Shown: piece after piece, positions 9,386 to 17,828 of the stretch
How positions within the stretch are numbered: position 1 is the first letter of the stretch
Layout of the letters: every line of letters begins with the position of its first letter
DNA from: Pleomorphomonas sp.
GTDB taxonomy: Bacteria; Pseudomonadota; Alphaproteobacteria; Rhizobiales; Pleomorphomonadaceae
NCBI GenBank assembly: GCA_029976075.1
Contig: JARKNW010000123.1
Coordinates: forward strand, 1 to 64,000
Direction of reading: 5' to 3'
DNA length: 64,000 nt
The notes under the pieces: generated by a model
Told to the model about the DNA's origin: nothing
Database searches by the model: none
What the model saw: the letters and a program-made list of their open reading frames with translations, nothing else
Program-made: the position numbers and the translations under genes

Positions 9386-10279
9386 GTGAGCCGCCCCAAG
9401 ACCTGCCGGATCGGCATGCACGCCAATCTCTGGACGCCCCACTGGACCAGGGAAGCTGCCGAGCGCATCCTGCCGGAGGCGGCCGAGCACGGGCTGGAGG
9501 TGATCGAAATCTCCGTTGCCGATCCCGACAGCATCGACGCCAGGCACTCCCGGGCGCTCTTCGACAAGTACGGGCTGGAGCCCACCGCCTCGATCTGCCT
9601 GCCGGACGGCTTTGCGCCGGCGGTCAACCCGGAAGCCGCCACCGCCCTGCTGCTTAAGGCACTCGACACGGCGCATCGGCTCGGCAGCAGAGTGTTGACC
9701 GGCGTCTTCTACACCGCCATCAACACCCATTCCGGCGCCTGCCCGACGGCGGAAGAATATGACCGCGCCGTCGGCGCGCTGCGGCCGATCGTCGAACGGG
9801 CGCGCTTCCTCGGCATGTCGCTGGGGCTCGAGCCGTGCAATCGCTATGAGAACCACCTGATCAACACCGCCGCCCAGGGGGTGGAGTTCCTGGAAAGGCT
9901 GAGCGGCACCAATCCCGAGGCGGCCGACTTTGACGATTGCGGCCTGTTCCTGCACCTCGATACCTTCCACATGAACATCGAGGAACGCGGCATGGGCGCC
10001 GGCTTCCGCAAGGCGGGCAAGTGGTGCACCTACGTGCATCTGTCGGAAAGCGATCGCGGACTGCCCGGCTCCGGCAACGTCGACTGGACTGACGCCTTCC
10101 GCGCCATGGCAGAAACCGGCTTTGCCGGTTATCTCGTCGGCGAGATCTTCGCCCCGGAGACGCCCGCCTACGCCGCCGAACTCAGCACCTTTCATGACGC
10201 AGTGCCGAGCCGTTTCGACGTGCTGACCAAGGGCGTCCCTTACCTCAAGGCCTTGGCCCGCCAGCATGGGCTTCTCTGA
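9386..10279 (+). CDS. Sugar isomerase/epimerase, xylose-isomerase-like TIM barrel (candidate D-apiose isomerase)
   Basis: This 297-residue protein belongs to the AP_endonuc_2/xylose-isomerase-like TIM barrels. The four metal ligands of the tagatose-epimerase group are recognisable: E149 in LGLEPCNRYENHL, D192 in LHLDTFHMNIEE, H218 in YVHLSES and E253 in VGEIFAP. Such enzymes isomerise or epimerise free ketoses and aldoses using Mn or Mg. In the D-apiose transketolase pathway the first step is a PF01261 isomerase making apulose, which would suit this last gene of the operon. A 3-epimerase of another ketose is the main alternative. The GTG start has AAGGAGACC upstream. Confidence 0.82.
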   Translation: MSRPKTCRIGMHANLWTPHWTREAAERILPEAAEHGLEVIEISVADPDSIDARHSRALFDKYGLEPTASICLPDGFAPAVNPEAATALLLKALDTAHRLGSRVLTGVFYTAINTHSGACPTAEEYDRAVGALRPIVERARFLGMSLGLEPCNRYENHLINTAAQGVEFLERLSGTNPEAADFDDCGLFLHLDTFHMNIEERGMGAGFRKAGKWCTYVHLSESDRGLPGSGNVDWTDAFRAMAETGFAGYLVGEIFAPETPAYAAELSTFHDAVPSRFDVLTKGVPYLKALARQHGLL

Positions 10280-10282
10280 ACA

Positions 10283-11254
10283 TTAGGCTTCAGCCTGCTC
10301 GGCAGCCGATCGGATCTTTTGATCCTGGAGCAAAAGGTCTGCCGCGACACTGGCGGCAATCACCGCCGGTTCCTTTGACAGAATGCCGGGGATGCCGATC
10401 GGACAGACGAATGACCTGGCTTTCTGTTCCGCATGGCCGAGCGCCTTCAGGCGGTGTTCGAATCGTGCGCGCTTGGTCGCGCTGCCGATCAGCCCGATAT
10501 AAGGCAACCGATCCAAGCGCAGGGCTGCGTCCAAAATATTGAGATCCAAGCCGTGGTCGTGGGTCATGATGACGACGAATGCCCCTTCGGGGGCTTGGGC
10601 AGCCTCCGCCACCGGCTGCTCGCTGGCGACACATTTGAGATTTGCGAACGGCAGTTTCGGGAACATCTCCGGACGGCTGTCGATCCAGTGCACCCTGAAC
10701 GGCAATGGGGCAAGCGCCAACACCAGCGCCTTCCCGACGTGACCTGCTCCGAACAACAGCAGATCGCGTAGCGGATTGCCGAAGCTCTCGGTGAGCGTGC
10801 CATCGTCCTTGAGAAAAACGTCGGTTCCCGCAGTTTGGTCCTCGTTGATCGTTCGGATGATCGGAGCGCCATCGACAAGCACGGACACGGTACGGAATGG
10901 GCCGTTGGCCTCAGCCTTGGACAGGTCCGCCAACTGAGCGAGACGTTGTCGCCCGAACACTTCCAGGACCAGCGTCACATCGCCTCCGCAGCACTGCCCC
11001 AAGGAAGGACCGAGGGCCATCCGCATCAACTCGGTCGCATCGTGCCCAGCCTCCATCAGGACCACGGCCCGCTGTATGGCCTCGTGTTCCAGCCTTCCGC
11101 CACCGATTGTCCCGGAGATCGAGCCGTCGCGAGCCACGATGAGACGGGCGCCGGCTTCGCGAGGCGCGGATCCGTGGGTTGAACAAACTGTCACCAGCGC
11201 GGCCAAGCCGTCGCGCTCCGTCAGACGAACGAGTGTTGCAAAGAGCGCGCGCAT
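10283..11254 (-). CDS. xdhC: XdhC family molybdenum-cofactor maturation protein
   Basis: The 323-residue product has the N-terminal XdhC/CoxI domain (LAALVTVCSTHGSAPREAGARLIVA, then GTIGGGRLEHEAIQ) and a C-terminal Rossmann domain (LLLFGAGHVGKALVLAL). Family members bind molybdopterin and help insert sulfurated Mo cofactor into xanthine-dehydrogenase-type enzymes. ATG at 11254 follows a GAGGT ribosome site and gives the usual N-terminus. No molybdoenzyme gene lies in the window, so its client is elsewhere. It converges on the sugar operon, with only 3 bp between the two stop codons. Confidence 0.85.
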   Translation of the reverse strand: MRALFATLVRLTERDGLAALVTVCSTHGSAPREAGARLIVARDGSISGTIGGGRLEHEAIQRAVVLMEAGHDATELMRMALGPSLGQCCGGDVTLVLEVFGRQRLAQLADLSKAEANGPFRTVSVLVDGAPIIRTINEDQTAGTDVFLKDDGTLTESFGNPLRDLLLFGAGHVGKALVLALAPLPFRVHWIDSRPEMFPKLPFANLKCVASEQPVAEAAQAPEGAFVVIMTHDHGLDLNILDAALRLDRLPYIGLIGSATKRARFEHRLKALGHAEQKARSFVCPIGIPGILSKEPAVIAASVAADLLLQDQKIRSAAEQAEA

Positions 11255-11711
11255 AACTGACCTCTTCCCGACGAAAACATGCCCGAAAGAGCCGCCGCGA
11301 CCAAGCCTTGACAAAGCTTACAAACAGGTAGCGAAGCGAACTGAATCCGGCCCCGGAGATACGATGTCGGCATCATCGGTCATCCCGAAAATGAAGTCTG
11401 TCCGCCGCAAGACTCGGCCCCGAGATGCCTGTCGCCGAAGCGACAGTCCTGGACTGGTGGGACCGTCGGGGTGCGTCAGGGACTCGCGGGCAAATCTATG
11501 GCCGTAGGTTTGTGCCGCCGGTCAAAACAGACAACCAATCTCGACGAGAGGAAGTTTCAACGGCGGCAGACAACTCGTCGTAACAGCAGGTTTTGGAAAA
11601 AAATTCTACACCTCGGCAAAAAATCGCCCACTCCCTGCCCATACCGCAGCCGGCAATGATGCGAGGATAGGCAATCAGAAAGTTTTTCCTCTTTGTCGGG
11701 ATCCATAGACC
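11255..11711. other. Intergenic region between xdhC and the cystine-type importer
   Basis: These 457 bases separate divergent genes and must hold both promoters. TTGACA occurs at 11308-11313 but has no good -10 partner on the plus strand. The last 150 bases contain A-rich runs (around 11589-11598 and 11620-11625) and no gene-like frame. No known riboswitch or operator was recognised. Confidence 0.4.
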
Positions 11712-12485
11712 ATGAAATCCACTCGCCTGCTGGGAGCCATCACCGCCATCCATCTCGCCCTCGCCGGAACCGCCCTGGCGGCCGACGACCTTGCCGCCAT
11801 CAAATCGGCCGGTGTCCTGCGAATTGGCACCGAGGGTACATACGCCCCGTTCACCTATCACGACGAAAGCGGCAAGCTGGTCGGGTTCGACGTCGAGATC
11901 GGCGAAGCCGTAGCCCAGAAGCTCGGCGTCAAGCCGGAGTTCATCGAGGGAAAATGGGACGGCCTGATCGCCGGCCTCGATGCCAATCGCTATGACACGG
12001 TCATCAATCAGGTTGGGATCACCGAAAAGCGTAAGGAGAAGTATGACTTCTCCAAGCCGTACATCGTCTCCAAGGCGGTGCTGATCGTTCGTTCCGACGA
12101 TGCCGACATCAAGGGCTTCGCCGATCTCAAGGGTAAGAAGTCGGCGCAGTCGCTGACCAGCAACTTCGGCGCGCTGGCCACCGCGGCGGGGGCTGAACTG
12201 GTCGGCACCGATGGCTTCGACCAGTCGATCCAGCTCGTGCTGACCAAGCGCGCCGACGCCACGATCAACGACAGCCTTTCCTTCCTCGACTTCAAGAAGC
12301 ACAAGCCCGACGCAGCTGTGAAGATCGTCGCCCAGAAGGAAGATGCCGACGCCTCCGGCATCATCGTGCGCAAGGGGCAGGCGGACCTGGTCGCGGCGAT
12401 CGACAAGGCGCTGGACGACATCAAGGCTGACGGTACCTACAAGAAGATCGCCGACAAGTATTTCGGACAGGACGTCTCGAAGTAA
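11712..12485 (+). CDS. Amino acid ABC transporter substrate-binding protein, cystine-binding (FliY/TcyA) type
   Basis: A 257-residue periplasmic binding protein of family 3 with a signal peptide ending in TALAAD. Many segments follow the FliY/TcyJ L-cystine-binding pattern: GVLRIGTEGTYAPFTYHD, KWDGLIAGLDANRYDTVINQ, GITEKRKEKYDFSKPYIVS and the C-terminal KIADKYFGQDVSK. It would bind cystine or a related sulfur amino acid and hand it to the permease and ATPase that follow. The ribosome site before ATG 11712 is weak. Confidence 0.87.
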   Translation: MKSTRLLGAITAIHLALAGTALAADDLAAIKSAGVLRIGTEGTYAPFTYHDESGKLVGFDVEIGEAVAQKLGVKPEFIEGKWDGLIAGLDANRYDTVINQVGITEKRKEKYDFSKPYIVSKAVLIVRSDDADIKGFADLKGKKSAQSLTSNFGALATAAGAELVGTDGFDQSIQLVLTKRADATINDSLSFLDFKKHKPDAAVKIVAQKEDADASGIIVRKGQADLVAAIDKALDDIKADGTYKKIADKYFGQDVSK

Positions 12486-12548
12486 TCCGTTCCCTAGATC
12501 GGAACCAATCATCGGAGTTGCGTTTTTCCCGACAAGCGCTCTGAATTC

Positions 12549-12575
12549 GCCGGGGTGGCAGACTGCCACCCCGGC
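12549..12575 (+). terminator. Intercistronic hairpin (attenuator or mRNA stabiliser) after the binding-protein gene
   Basis: A perfect 12-bp inverted repeat, GCCGGGGTGGCA at 12549-12560 and its complement at 12564-12575, has a 3-nt loop and is followed by TCTGTTGTG, with no long T run. It sits between the abundant binding protein and the permease, where partial termination or 3'-end protection commonly sets unequal expression. Confidence 0.7.
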
Positions 12576-12614
12576 TCTGTTGTGCAGACTGTTCCATCTT
12601 CCGAGGAGTCCAAG

Positions 12615-13295
12615 GTGCCATCCTGGCTTCATCTCATGGCGGAGTCGTTGCCCTCCCTCCTCTGGGCCGGGCTCATCTTCACCATCCCGCTCACGCTTCT
12701 GTCCTTCACCTTGGGATTGGCGCTGGGCCTCGTGACGGCGCTGGCCCGACTGTTCGGTCCGCTGCCGCTTTCACTTCTGGCCCGCTTTTTCGTCTGGGTG
12801 TTTCGCGGAACACCCCTGCTTGTCCAGCTGTTCGTGATTTTTTATGGCCTGCCCAGCCTCGGCATCTATCTCAATGCCTTTCCGGCAGCGTTGATCGGCT
12901 TCACTCTCAATGTCGGCGCCTATGGGTCGGAAACCATCCGTGCGGTGATCTCCGCCGTACCCAAGGGACAATGGGAGGCCGCCTACTCCATAGGCATGAG
13001 CTGGCGGCAATGCCTGATCCGCACCATTCTGCCGCAGGCGACCAAGATCGCTGTACCACCCCTGTCGAACAGCTTCATATCCCTGGTGAAGGATACTTCG
13101 CTCGCCGCGGCGATCACAGTTCCCGAACTGTTCCAGGCGGCCCAGCGCATCGTCGCCACCACCTATGAGCCGCTGATCCTCTATATCGAGGCGGCCCTGA
13201 TCTACCTCGCGCTGAGCTCGGTCCTGTCACATCTGCAACAGCGGCTCGAACACCGCTTCGGCCGCTACGGCGGCAGCCTGGAGGCGAACCCGTGA
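12615..13295 (+). CDS. Amino acid ABC transporter permease (cystine type)
   Basis: A 226-residue HisM/GlnP-type permease. It has several membrane segments and the family loop GQWEAAYSIGMSWRQCLIRTILPQA, followed by LSNSFISLVKDTSLAAAI. Starts upstream of 12615 would lie inside the preceding hairpin; GTG 12615 has GAGGAG about 7 bp before it and was chosen. ATG at 12636 is a possible shorter start. It forms the homodimeric channel of the importer, and its stop overlaps the ATPase start by 4 bp. Confidence 0.9.
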   Translation: MPSWLHLMAESLPSLLWAGLIFTIPLTLLSFTLGLALGLVTALARLFGPLPLSLLARFFVWVFRGTPLLVQLFVIFYGLPSLGIYLNAFPAALIGFTLNVGAYGSETIRAVISAVPKGQWEAAYSIGMSWRQCLIRTILPQATKIAVPPLSNSFISLVKDTSLAAAITVPELFQAAQRIVATTYEPLILYIEAALIYLALSSVLSHLQQRLEHRFGRYGGSLEANP

Positions 13296-14053
13296 TCGAG
13301 CTCACCAACCTCGTCAAGCGCTTCGGCGACACGACCGTTCTCACCGACATCAACGTCACCATTGCCGAGGGAACAGTGACGGCTCTGGTCGGACCGTCGG
13401 GTGGCGGCAAGAGTACGCTGCTGCGCTGCATCAACCTCCTGGAGATTCCAACCTCCGGCAAGCTTACCCTCGGCGGCGAAAGCCTGACCTTCCGGTCTGG
13501 TCATCGTCCCACTTGGCCGGCCATCCAGGCCATCCGGCGACAGACGGGCATGGTCTTTCAGAACTTCCAACTGTTCCCGCACCGAACGGCCATCGAAAAC
13601 GTCATGGAAGGGCCACTCACAGTCCTGAAATGGACGCAGGACAAGGCACGGCAGCGGGCGGGCGAGCTGTTGGAAAAGGTAGGCCTGTCGCAAAAGGCCG
13701 ATGTTTGGCCGGCAACACTGTCGGGTGGTCAGCAACAGCGCGTCGCCATTGCCCGGGCACTTGCCATGTCGCCACGCGTGCTGCTGTGCGACGAGCCGAC
13801 ATCGGCGCTCGATCCGGAGCTGGCGCTCGAGGTGGTCGACGTATTGAGCCGTTTGGCCGACGAAGGCACGACGATGGTCATCGCCACCCACGACCTCCGT
13901 CTCGCCTCACGCATCGCCCGGAACGTCGTTTTTCTGGAAGCGAGCGCCATCGTGGAGACGGGACCGGCGCGGCAAATCTTCGGCAATCCGACCCAAGAGC
14001 GAACCAAGCGCTTCGTGTCGTCCATCACCGCTCCGCACGTCTACGACATTTAG
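13292..14053 (+). CDS. Amino acid ABC transporter ATP-binding protein (GlnQ/TcyN type)
   Basis: A 253-residue ATPase with Walker A GPSGGGKST at 34-42, signature LSGGQQQRVAIARAL, Walker B VLLCDEPTSALDPEL and H-loop MVIATHDLRLASRIA. The polar amino acid group is indicated by the GMVFQNFQLFPHRTAIENV Q-loop segment. It starts with GTG overlapping the permease stop. It completes the three-gene importer begun at 11712. Confidence 0.92.
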   Translation: MIELTNLVKRFGDTTVLTDINVTIAEGTVTALVGPSGGGKSTLLRCINLLEIPTSGKLTLGGESLTFRSGHRPTWPAIQAIRRQTGMVFQNFQLFPHRTAIENVMEGPLTVLKWTQDKARQRAGELLEKVGLSQKADVWPATLSGGQQQRVAIARALAMSPRVLLCDEPTSALDPELALEVVDVLSRLADEGTTMVIATHDLRLASRIARNVVFLEASAIVETGPARQIFGNPTQERTKRFVSSITAPHVYDI

Positions 14054-14059
14054 GATGTC

Positions 14060-14106
14060 GGATGGCTTGGCCTAACGGCCCTAAATGATCGCGGGTCCAG
14101 CCATCC
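14060..14106 (+). terminator. Possible terminator structure after the cystine-type operon
   Basis: GGATGGCT at 14060-14067 pairs with AGCCATCC at 14099-14106 and encloses a smaller GGCC-TAAC-GGCC hairpin. The following bases (ATTTACCTCTTT) are only moderately T-rich, so the call is tentative. Confidence 0.4.
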
Positions 14107-15050
14107 ATTTACCTCTTTCAGGTGTTGCCGGCACCCCATAGGGTCGCTCGTCCTCATTGATCTACATCGCAGCCCCCTGAAACCAGGCGATCGTCATGGA
14201 CGCAGGACGTCGGAGGCGCGACCTCCTCGACATCCGTCTTGCCGATCGAGCACCGACGCTGGCGCGGTGTGTTTCGCCATCTGTGCAGGATGACAACGGC
14301 ACCCCACACCGGCCTCCGCCCGCTGACCGCACAATCTCGCTCAAAGACGCATGACGAGAGGAAACCGGTTACAAATAGAACATTCCTTACGACATCAAGC
14401 GCCAACGGTACGGCGGATTCGTCTCATATTCTGCCGTCATATGTCACATCGAACATATAGTCGTACAATACAAACGTCTTGACTCAGTTGAAGGCGCTCC
14501 CGACATTGCGTAAGAGTCTCCAATTATACCATTGATATATATGTCATTTTTATGAAATTACCAACAAATCGAGGCGTTTAGAATTCCACAGAGCGCCCGG
14601 AGCCGACCCTTGACACAGGCGTGATAATAGGTATCAATATTTTTGGTAACAATAACACAATCAATGGTACCCATTGCGCAAAAGGGAGGTTTGGGCTGTG
14701 ATCCAGGAAGGGGAAGTGCGCCTATGTGAGGCGTGTCTTTTGCGAAGAGGCCCCTGCCCTCAGCGATCAACATTGCGGGTCCATCGGTGATGGAAAAGCA
14801 ATCGGGCTGCGCCTTTTCCCATTAGGCAACCCGAACTGCGGCTGGCAAAGGCGTCAATACCTGCCGACTGACAGCTGCCAAGAGAACAGCGCCTGGGAGA
14901 CAGCCTGCACTTTGAACTTCGTCTCCTCGAAGGCTCAAGCCATGACGGTCGGGTCGTCCCCAAAACCGGTTCGAAATGGTTTCTTGATGCCCGGGAACAG
15001 GTGCACAACTGAAGTATTAACTCGCAATTTTGGGTTGATACTTTAAGAAA
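14107..15050. other. Gene-poor, A/T-rich stretch without recognisable genes
   Basis: This is the longest non-coding stretch of the window. From about 14350 to 14670 the base composition is clearly richer in A and T than the neighbours. No open frame shows a domain, signal peptide or credible ribosome site; a plus-strand frame at 14726-15046 has atypical composition. An exact 10-bp inverted repeat, TACCATTGAT at 14527-14536 and ATCAATGGTA at 14660-14669, flanks about 120 bases containing TTGACA at 14610-14615. It may be a regulatory region, a small RNA locus or the eroded remains of inserted DNA. Confidence 0.4.
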
Positions 15051-15092
15051 TGAAGTCGATGCAAATCTAAGACAAATAAATCACCGACTTCA
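15014..15092. promoter_or_regulatory. Two inverted repeats upstream of the ribose-type sugar operon (putative operators)
   Basis: GTATTAAC at 15014-15021 faces GTTGATAC at 15034-15041 (one mismatch). TGAAGTCGATG at 15051-15061 faces CACCGACTTCA at 15082-15092 (one mismatch). Both lie 115-195 bp before the first gene of the operon. No regulator gene is adjacent, so the binding protein is unknown. Confidence 0.4.
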
Positions 15093-15207
15093 ATCGAATG
15101 CCATCCGGAAGGAACAAAATATATGGTAGCAGCTCAACTGCCGCCTCAGCTCCCTTCCTTAGGCATCCGACACAAAAGCAGACTTGAAACCCCAAGGAGG
15201 AGTACCC

Positions 15208-16152
15208 ATGAGAAAGCTTACCGTAGCTCTGCTGACCGCTTCCGCCCTTCTTTTCACTGGCGTGGCCATGGCGAAGGATCTGCCGGGTCTGACCAAGAAG
15301 GACAGCTTCCGCTTCGTTATCGTTCCGAAGGTCGTCCATCCCTGGTTTGACCTGGTCAACGATGGCGCCAAGCACGCCGCGGCGGTGATCGAGGCCCAGA
15401 CGGGCGCCAAGGTGACCATCGAGTACAGCGCGCCGCAGCAGGCCGACGTCGTCCAGCAGAACCAGATTCTCGAGTCGACGATCGCGACCCACCCGGATGG
15501 CATCGCCATCGACCTTCTCGACCCGTCGGGCAACCGCGCGCCGCTCGAAGAAGCCGTGGAGCAGGGTATCCAGGTATCGGTGTTCGACTCCGTCGCCCCC
15601 GAAGGCATGGCGCTGACGTCAATCGGCAACGACTTCTGCGAACAGGCTGAGATCGCATCGGAGAGGCTGGTCAAACTGCTCAATGAAGAGGGCGAAGTCG
15701 CCATCATGATGGGCGTGCCGAGCGCACCGAACCACGCCATCCGCGCCGACTGCCATAAGAAGGTGTTCGCGAAGTATCCCAAGATCAAGCTCGTCGCCAC
15801 GGGCATCGACAACGACAACATCGAGACCGCCCAGAAGCAGGCGGCGGCCATCATGCAGGCCAATCCGAACCTCAAGGGCTGGGTTGCTTGCGATGCGGCC
15901 GGACCGATCGGTATCGCGCAGGCCATCACCGAAGCCAGCAAGGTTGGCAAGGTTACTCTGGTTGGTCTCGACAACCTGCCCGAGATGCTCCAGGCCATCC
16001 GCGATGGCGTTGCCGACAGCTCTTCGTCGACCAAGCCGCAGATGCAAGGCTACTGGGCCGTGATGACCATGTGGCAGAAGGCCCTGGGCGTTGACACCCC
16101 CAAGACCATCGATACCGGCATCGCCGTGCTGACCAAAGACAATATCGACTGA
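15208..16152 (+). CDS. Sugar ABC transporter substrate-binding protein (RbsB-like, family 2)
   Basis: A 314-residue periplasmic protein with signal peptide MRKLTVALLTASALLFTGVA, cut before KDLPG. The mature part has two periplasmic-binding-protein lobes, shown by VVHPWFDLVNDGAKHAAAVI, PDGIAIDLLDPSG and KVTLVGLDNLPEMLQAIRDG. ATG 15208 lies 7 bp after a strong AAGGAGG, which fixes the start. It belongs to the ribose/galactose-type importers, but the ligand cannot be read from sequence. It starts a five-gene operon. Confidence 0.9.
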   Translation: MRKLTVALLTASALLFTGVAMAKDLPGLTKKDSFRFVIVPKVVHPWFDLVNDGAKHAAAVIEAQTGAKVTIEYSAPQQADVVQQNQILESTIATHPDGIAIDLLDPSGNRAPLEEAVEQGIQVSVFDSVAPEGMALTSIGNDFCEQAEIASERLVKLLNEEGEVAIMMGVPSAPNHAIRADCHKKVFAKYPKIKLVATGIDNDNIETAQKQAAAIMQANPNLKGWVACDAAGPIGIAQAITEASKVGKVTLVGLDNLPEMLQAIRDGVADSSSSTKPQMQGYWAVMTMWQKALGVDTPKTIDTGIAVLTKDNID

Positions 16153-16178
16153 CGATCCGCCTCCAGCGGGACCCGCCA

Positions 16179-16215
16179 CCAACGGGCTGAACAGCACTCT
16201 GTTTCAGCCCGTTGG
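16179..16215 (+). terminator. Intercistronic hairpin after the sugar-binding-protein gene
   Basis: A perfect 13-bp inverted repeat, CCAACGGGCTGAA at 16179-16191 and its complement at 16203-16215, encloses an 11-nt loop. No T run follows, so it is more likely an mRNA-stabilising or partial-attenuation element than a full terminator. Confidence 0.65.
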
Positions 16216-16313
16216 CACCTTACTGGCGGACGCAGCGGGCAATGATCCCATCAGGACGGTCGGCCTCCCCCATCCTATGGAGGCCGGCTGCATCGGCCAT
16301 CAGGACACGAACC

Positions 16314-17828
16314 ATGGCATTTCTCGAAGTTGAAGGTTTAGGACGCGACTTTCCCGGCGTCCGCGCGCTCGACAACGTCAGTCTCAAGTTGGAGCTTGGT
16401 CGCGTCCACATTCTGGCCGGCGAAAACGGTGCCGGCAAATCGACCCTGGTCAAGTTGATCACGGGGTCCGACCCGACACCCAGTCGCGGTCACATCATCA
16501 TTGACGGCAAGGATGTCGCGGAAGATCCGACGAAGTTCCGCTTCATCGCCTATGTGCCGCAAGAACTCAGCCTGTTTCCGCATCTGTCGGTAGCTGAGAA
16601 CCTGTTCATTCCTTATGACCGCGCCGACTTCACGGGCCGCCTGATCAGCCAGCGCGCCCTTGAACGCGAGGCGCAGGCCTATCTCGATCGCTTCGCCATC
16701 ACAGCCAAGCCGTCGGCGTTGGTACGCAACATCTCGGTGCCCGATCAGCAACTGCTGCAGATCGCCCGCGCGTCAACCAACAAGCACATGAAGGTGCTGA
16801 TCCTGGACGAACCGACGTCGTCGCTGACGACAACGGAGGTCGAACGCGTGTTCAACGTCGTCAAGTCATTCCGCGACACTGGACATGCCATCGTCTTCAT
16901 CTCGCACAAGATGGGCGAGGTGCTGGAAATCGGCGACGACTTCACGGTGTTGCGCAACGGCGAGAAAGTGGCGAACGGCAAGATCGCCGACATCACCGAA
17001 CGCGACCTCATCCGCGCCATGAGCGGTTCCGAGCTGTCGTTCGATGAGCACTTCCGTCCCACGCCTCCGGCCGAGCCGCAGTCGGGGCCACCTATCCTTG
17101 AGGTCAAGAACCTCACCGGTCACCGCTTCCACGATGTGAGCTTCGAGCTTCGGCACGGAGAAATCCTGGGCTTCGCGGGCCTGCTCGGGGCTGGTCGTTC
17201 GGAAGTCATGCAGACGATCTTCGGCTATCGCAAAGCCAAGTCCGGCAAGGTCCTGTTGCTGAACCAACCCCACAAGCTGGGCGACACGAATTACTCGGTC
17301 AACCACGGCCTGCTCTACCTGTCGGAAGAGCGCAAGCTGCATGGAATCCTGCCCCAGCTTTCAGTTCGGGAGAACATCGGCATTTCGATCCTGAAGCAGA
17401 CGCTGGCTCGATTTGGCATCTCGTCGCGAAGGGAGCGGACGCTGGTCGAACAGATCATCGCCGCCTACGACATCAAGACTGCAAGCATGAACAAGAAGAT
17501 CTCGTTCTTGTCAGGCGGCAACCAGCAAAAGGCCATCATCGGTCGAGCGATGGCCACGGCTCCGTCGGTCCTGATCTTCGACGAGCCGACCAAGGGCATC
17601 GACGTCCGCACCAAGGCGGAAATCTACAAGATCATGAAACGCCTCGCGGAATCCGGAGTCGGGATCATCCTGATCTCCTCGGAGATGGACGAATTGCGCA
17701 AATGCGCAAGCCGGATCGTCACAATGTACGCAGGCCGTCAGACCGGCGTCTTCGACAACGCCACCACCAGCAACGAAACGCTTATCGGCGCCATCTTCGG
17801 CTCTGGGAGTCATTCCAATGCAGCGTAA
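16314..17828 (+). CDS. Sugar ABC transporter ATP-binding protein (RbsA/XylG type, two nucleotide-binding domains)
   Basis: The 504-residue product has two fused ATPase domains. Domain 1 has Walker A GENGAGKST (36-44) and Walker B VLILDEPTSSLTTTE, with the usual diverged signature (SVPDQQLLQIAR). Domain 2 has the degenerate Walker A of this family (GLLGAGRSE), signature LSGGNQQKAIIGRAM and Walker B VLIFDEPTKGIDVRT. This asymmetry is normal for RbsA and XylG. ATG 16314 gives the standard N-terminus; the longer upstream reading crosses the hairpin and is rejected. It overlaps the permease gene by 11 bp. Confidence 0.92.
   Translation: MAFLEVEGLGRDFPGVRALDNVSLKLELGRVHILAGENGAGKSTLVKLITGSDPTPSRGHIIIDGKDVAEDPTKFRFIAYVPQELSLFPHLSVAENLFIPYDRADFTGRLISQRALEREAQAYLDRFAITAKPSALVRNISVPDQQLLQIARASTNKHMKVLILDEPTSSLTTTEVERVFNVVKSFRDTGHAIVFISHKMGEVLEIGDDFTVLRNGEKVANGKIADITERDLIRAMSGSELSFDEHFRPTPPAEPQSGPPILEVKNLTGHRFHDVSFELRHGEILGFAGLLGAGRSEVMQTIFGYRKAKSGKVLLLNQPHKLGDTNYSVNHGLLYLSEERKLHGILPQLSVRENIGISILKQTLARFGISSRRERTLVEQIIAAYDIKTASMNKKISFLSGGNQQKAIIGRAMATAPSVLIFDEPTKGIDVRTKAEIYKIMKRLAESGVGIILISSEMDELRKCASRIVTMYAGRQTGVFDNATTSNETLIGAIFGSGSHSNAA

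Noticed and set aside
11496-12632. Minus-strand open frame of 378 codons covering the cystine-binding gene
   Set aside because: Lies opposite a gene with signal peptide and strong family motifs; its own product shows no recognisable domain.
14963-14982. tRNA-like T-arm sequence (GGTTCGAAA with flanking AAACC/GGTTT)
   Set aside because: No acceptor stem, D-arm or anticodon arm can be folded around it.
14726-15046. Plus-strand frame of 106 codons in the gene-poor region
   Set aside because: No ribosome site, domain or typical codon use; the surrounding stretch looks non-coding.
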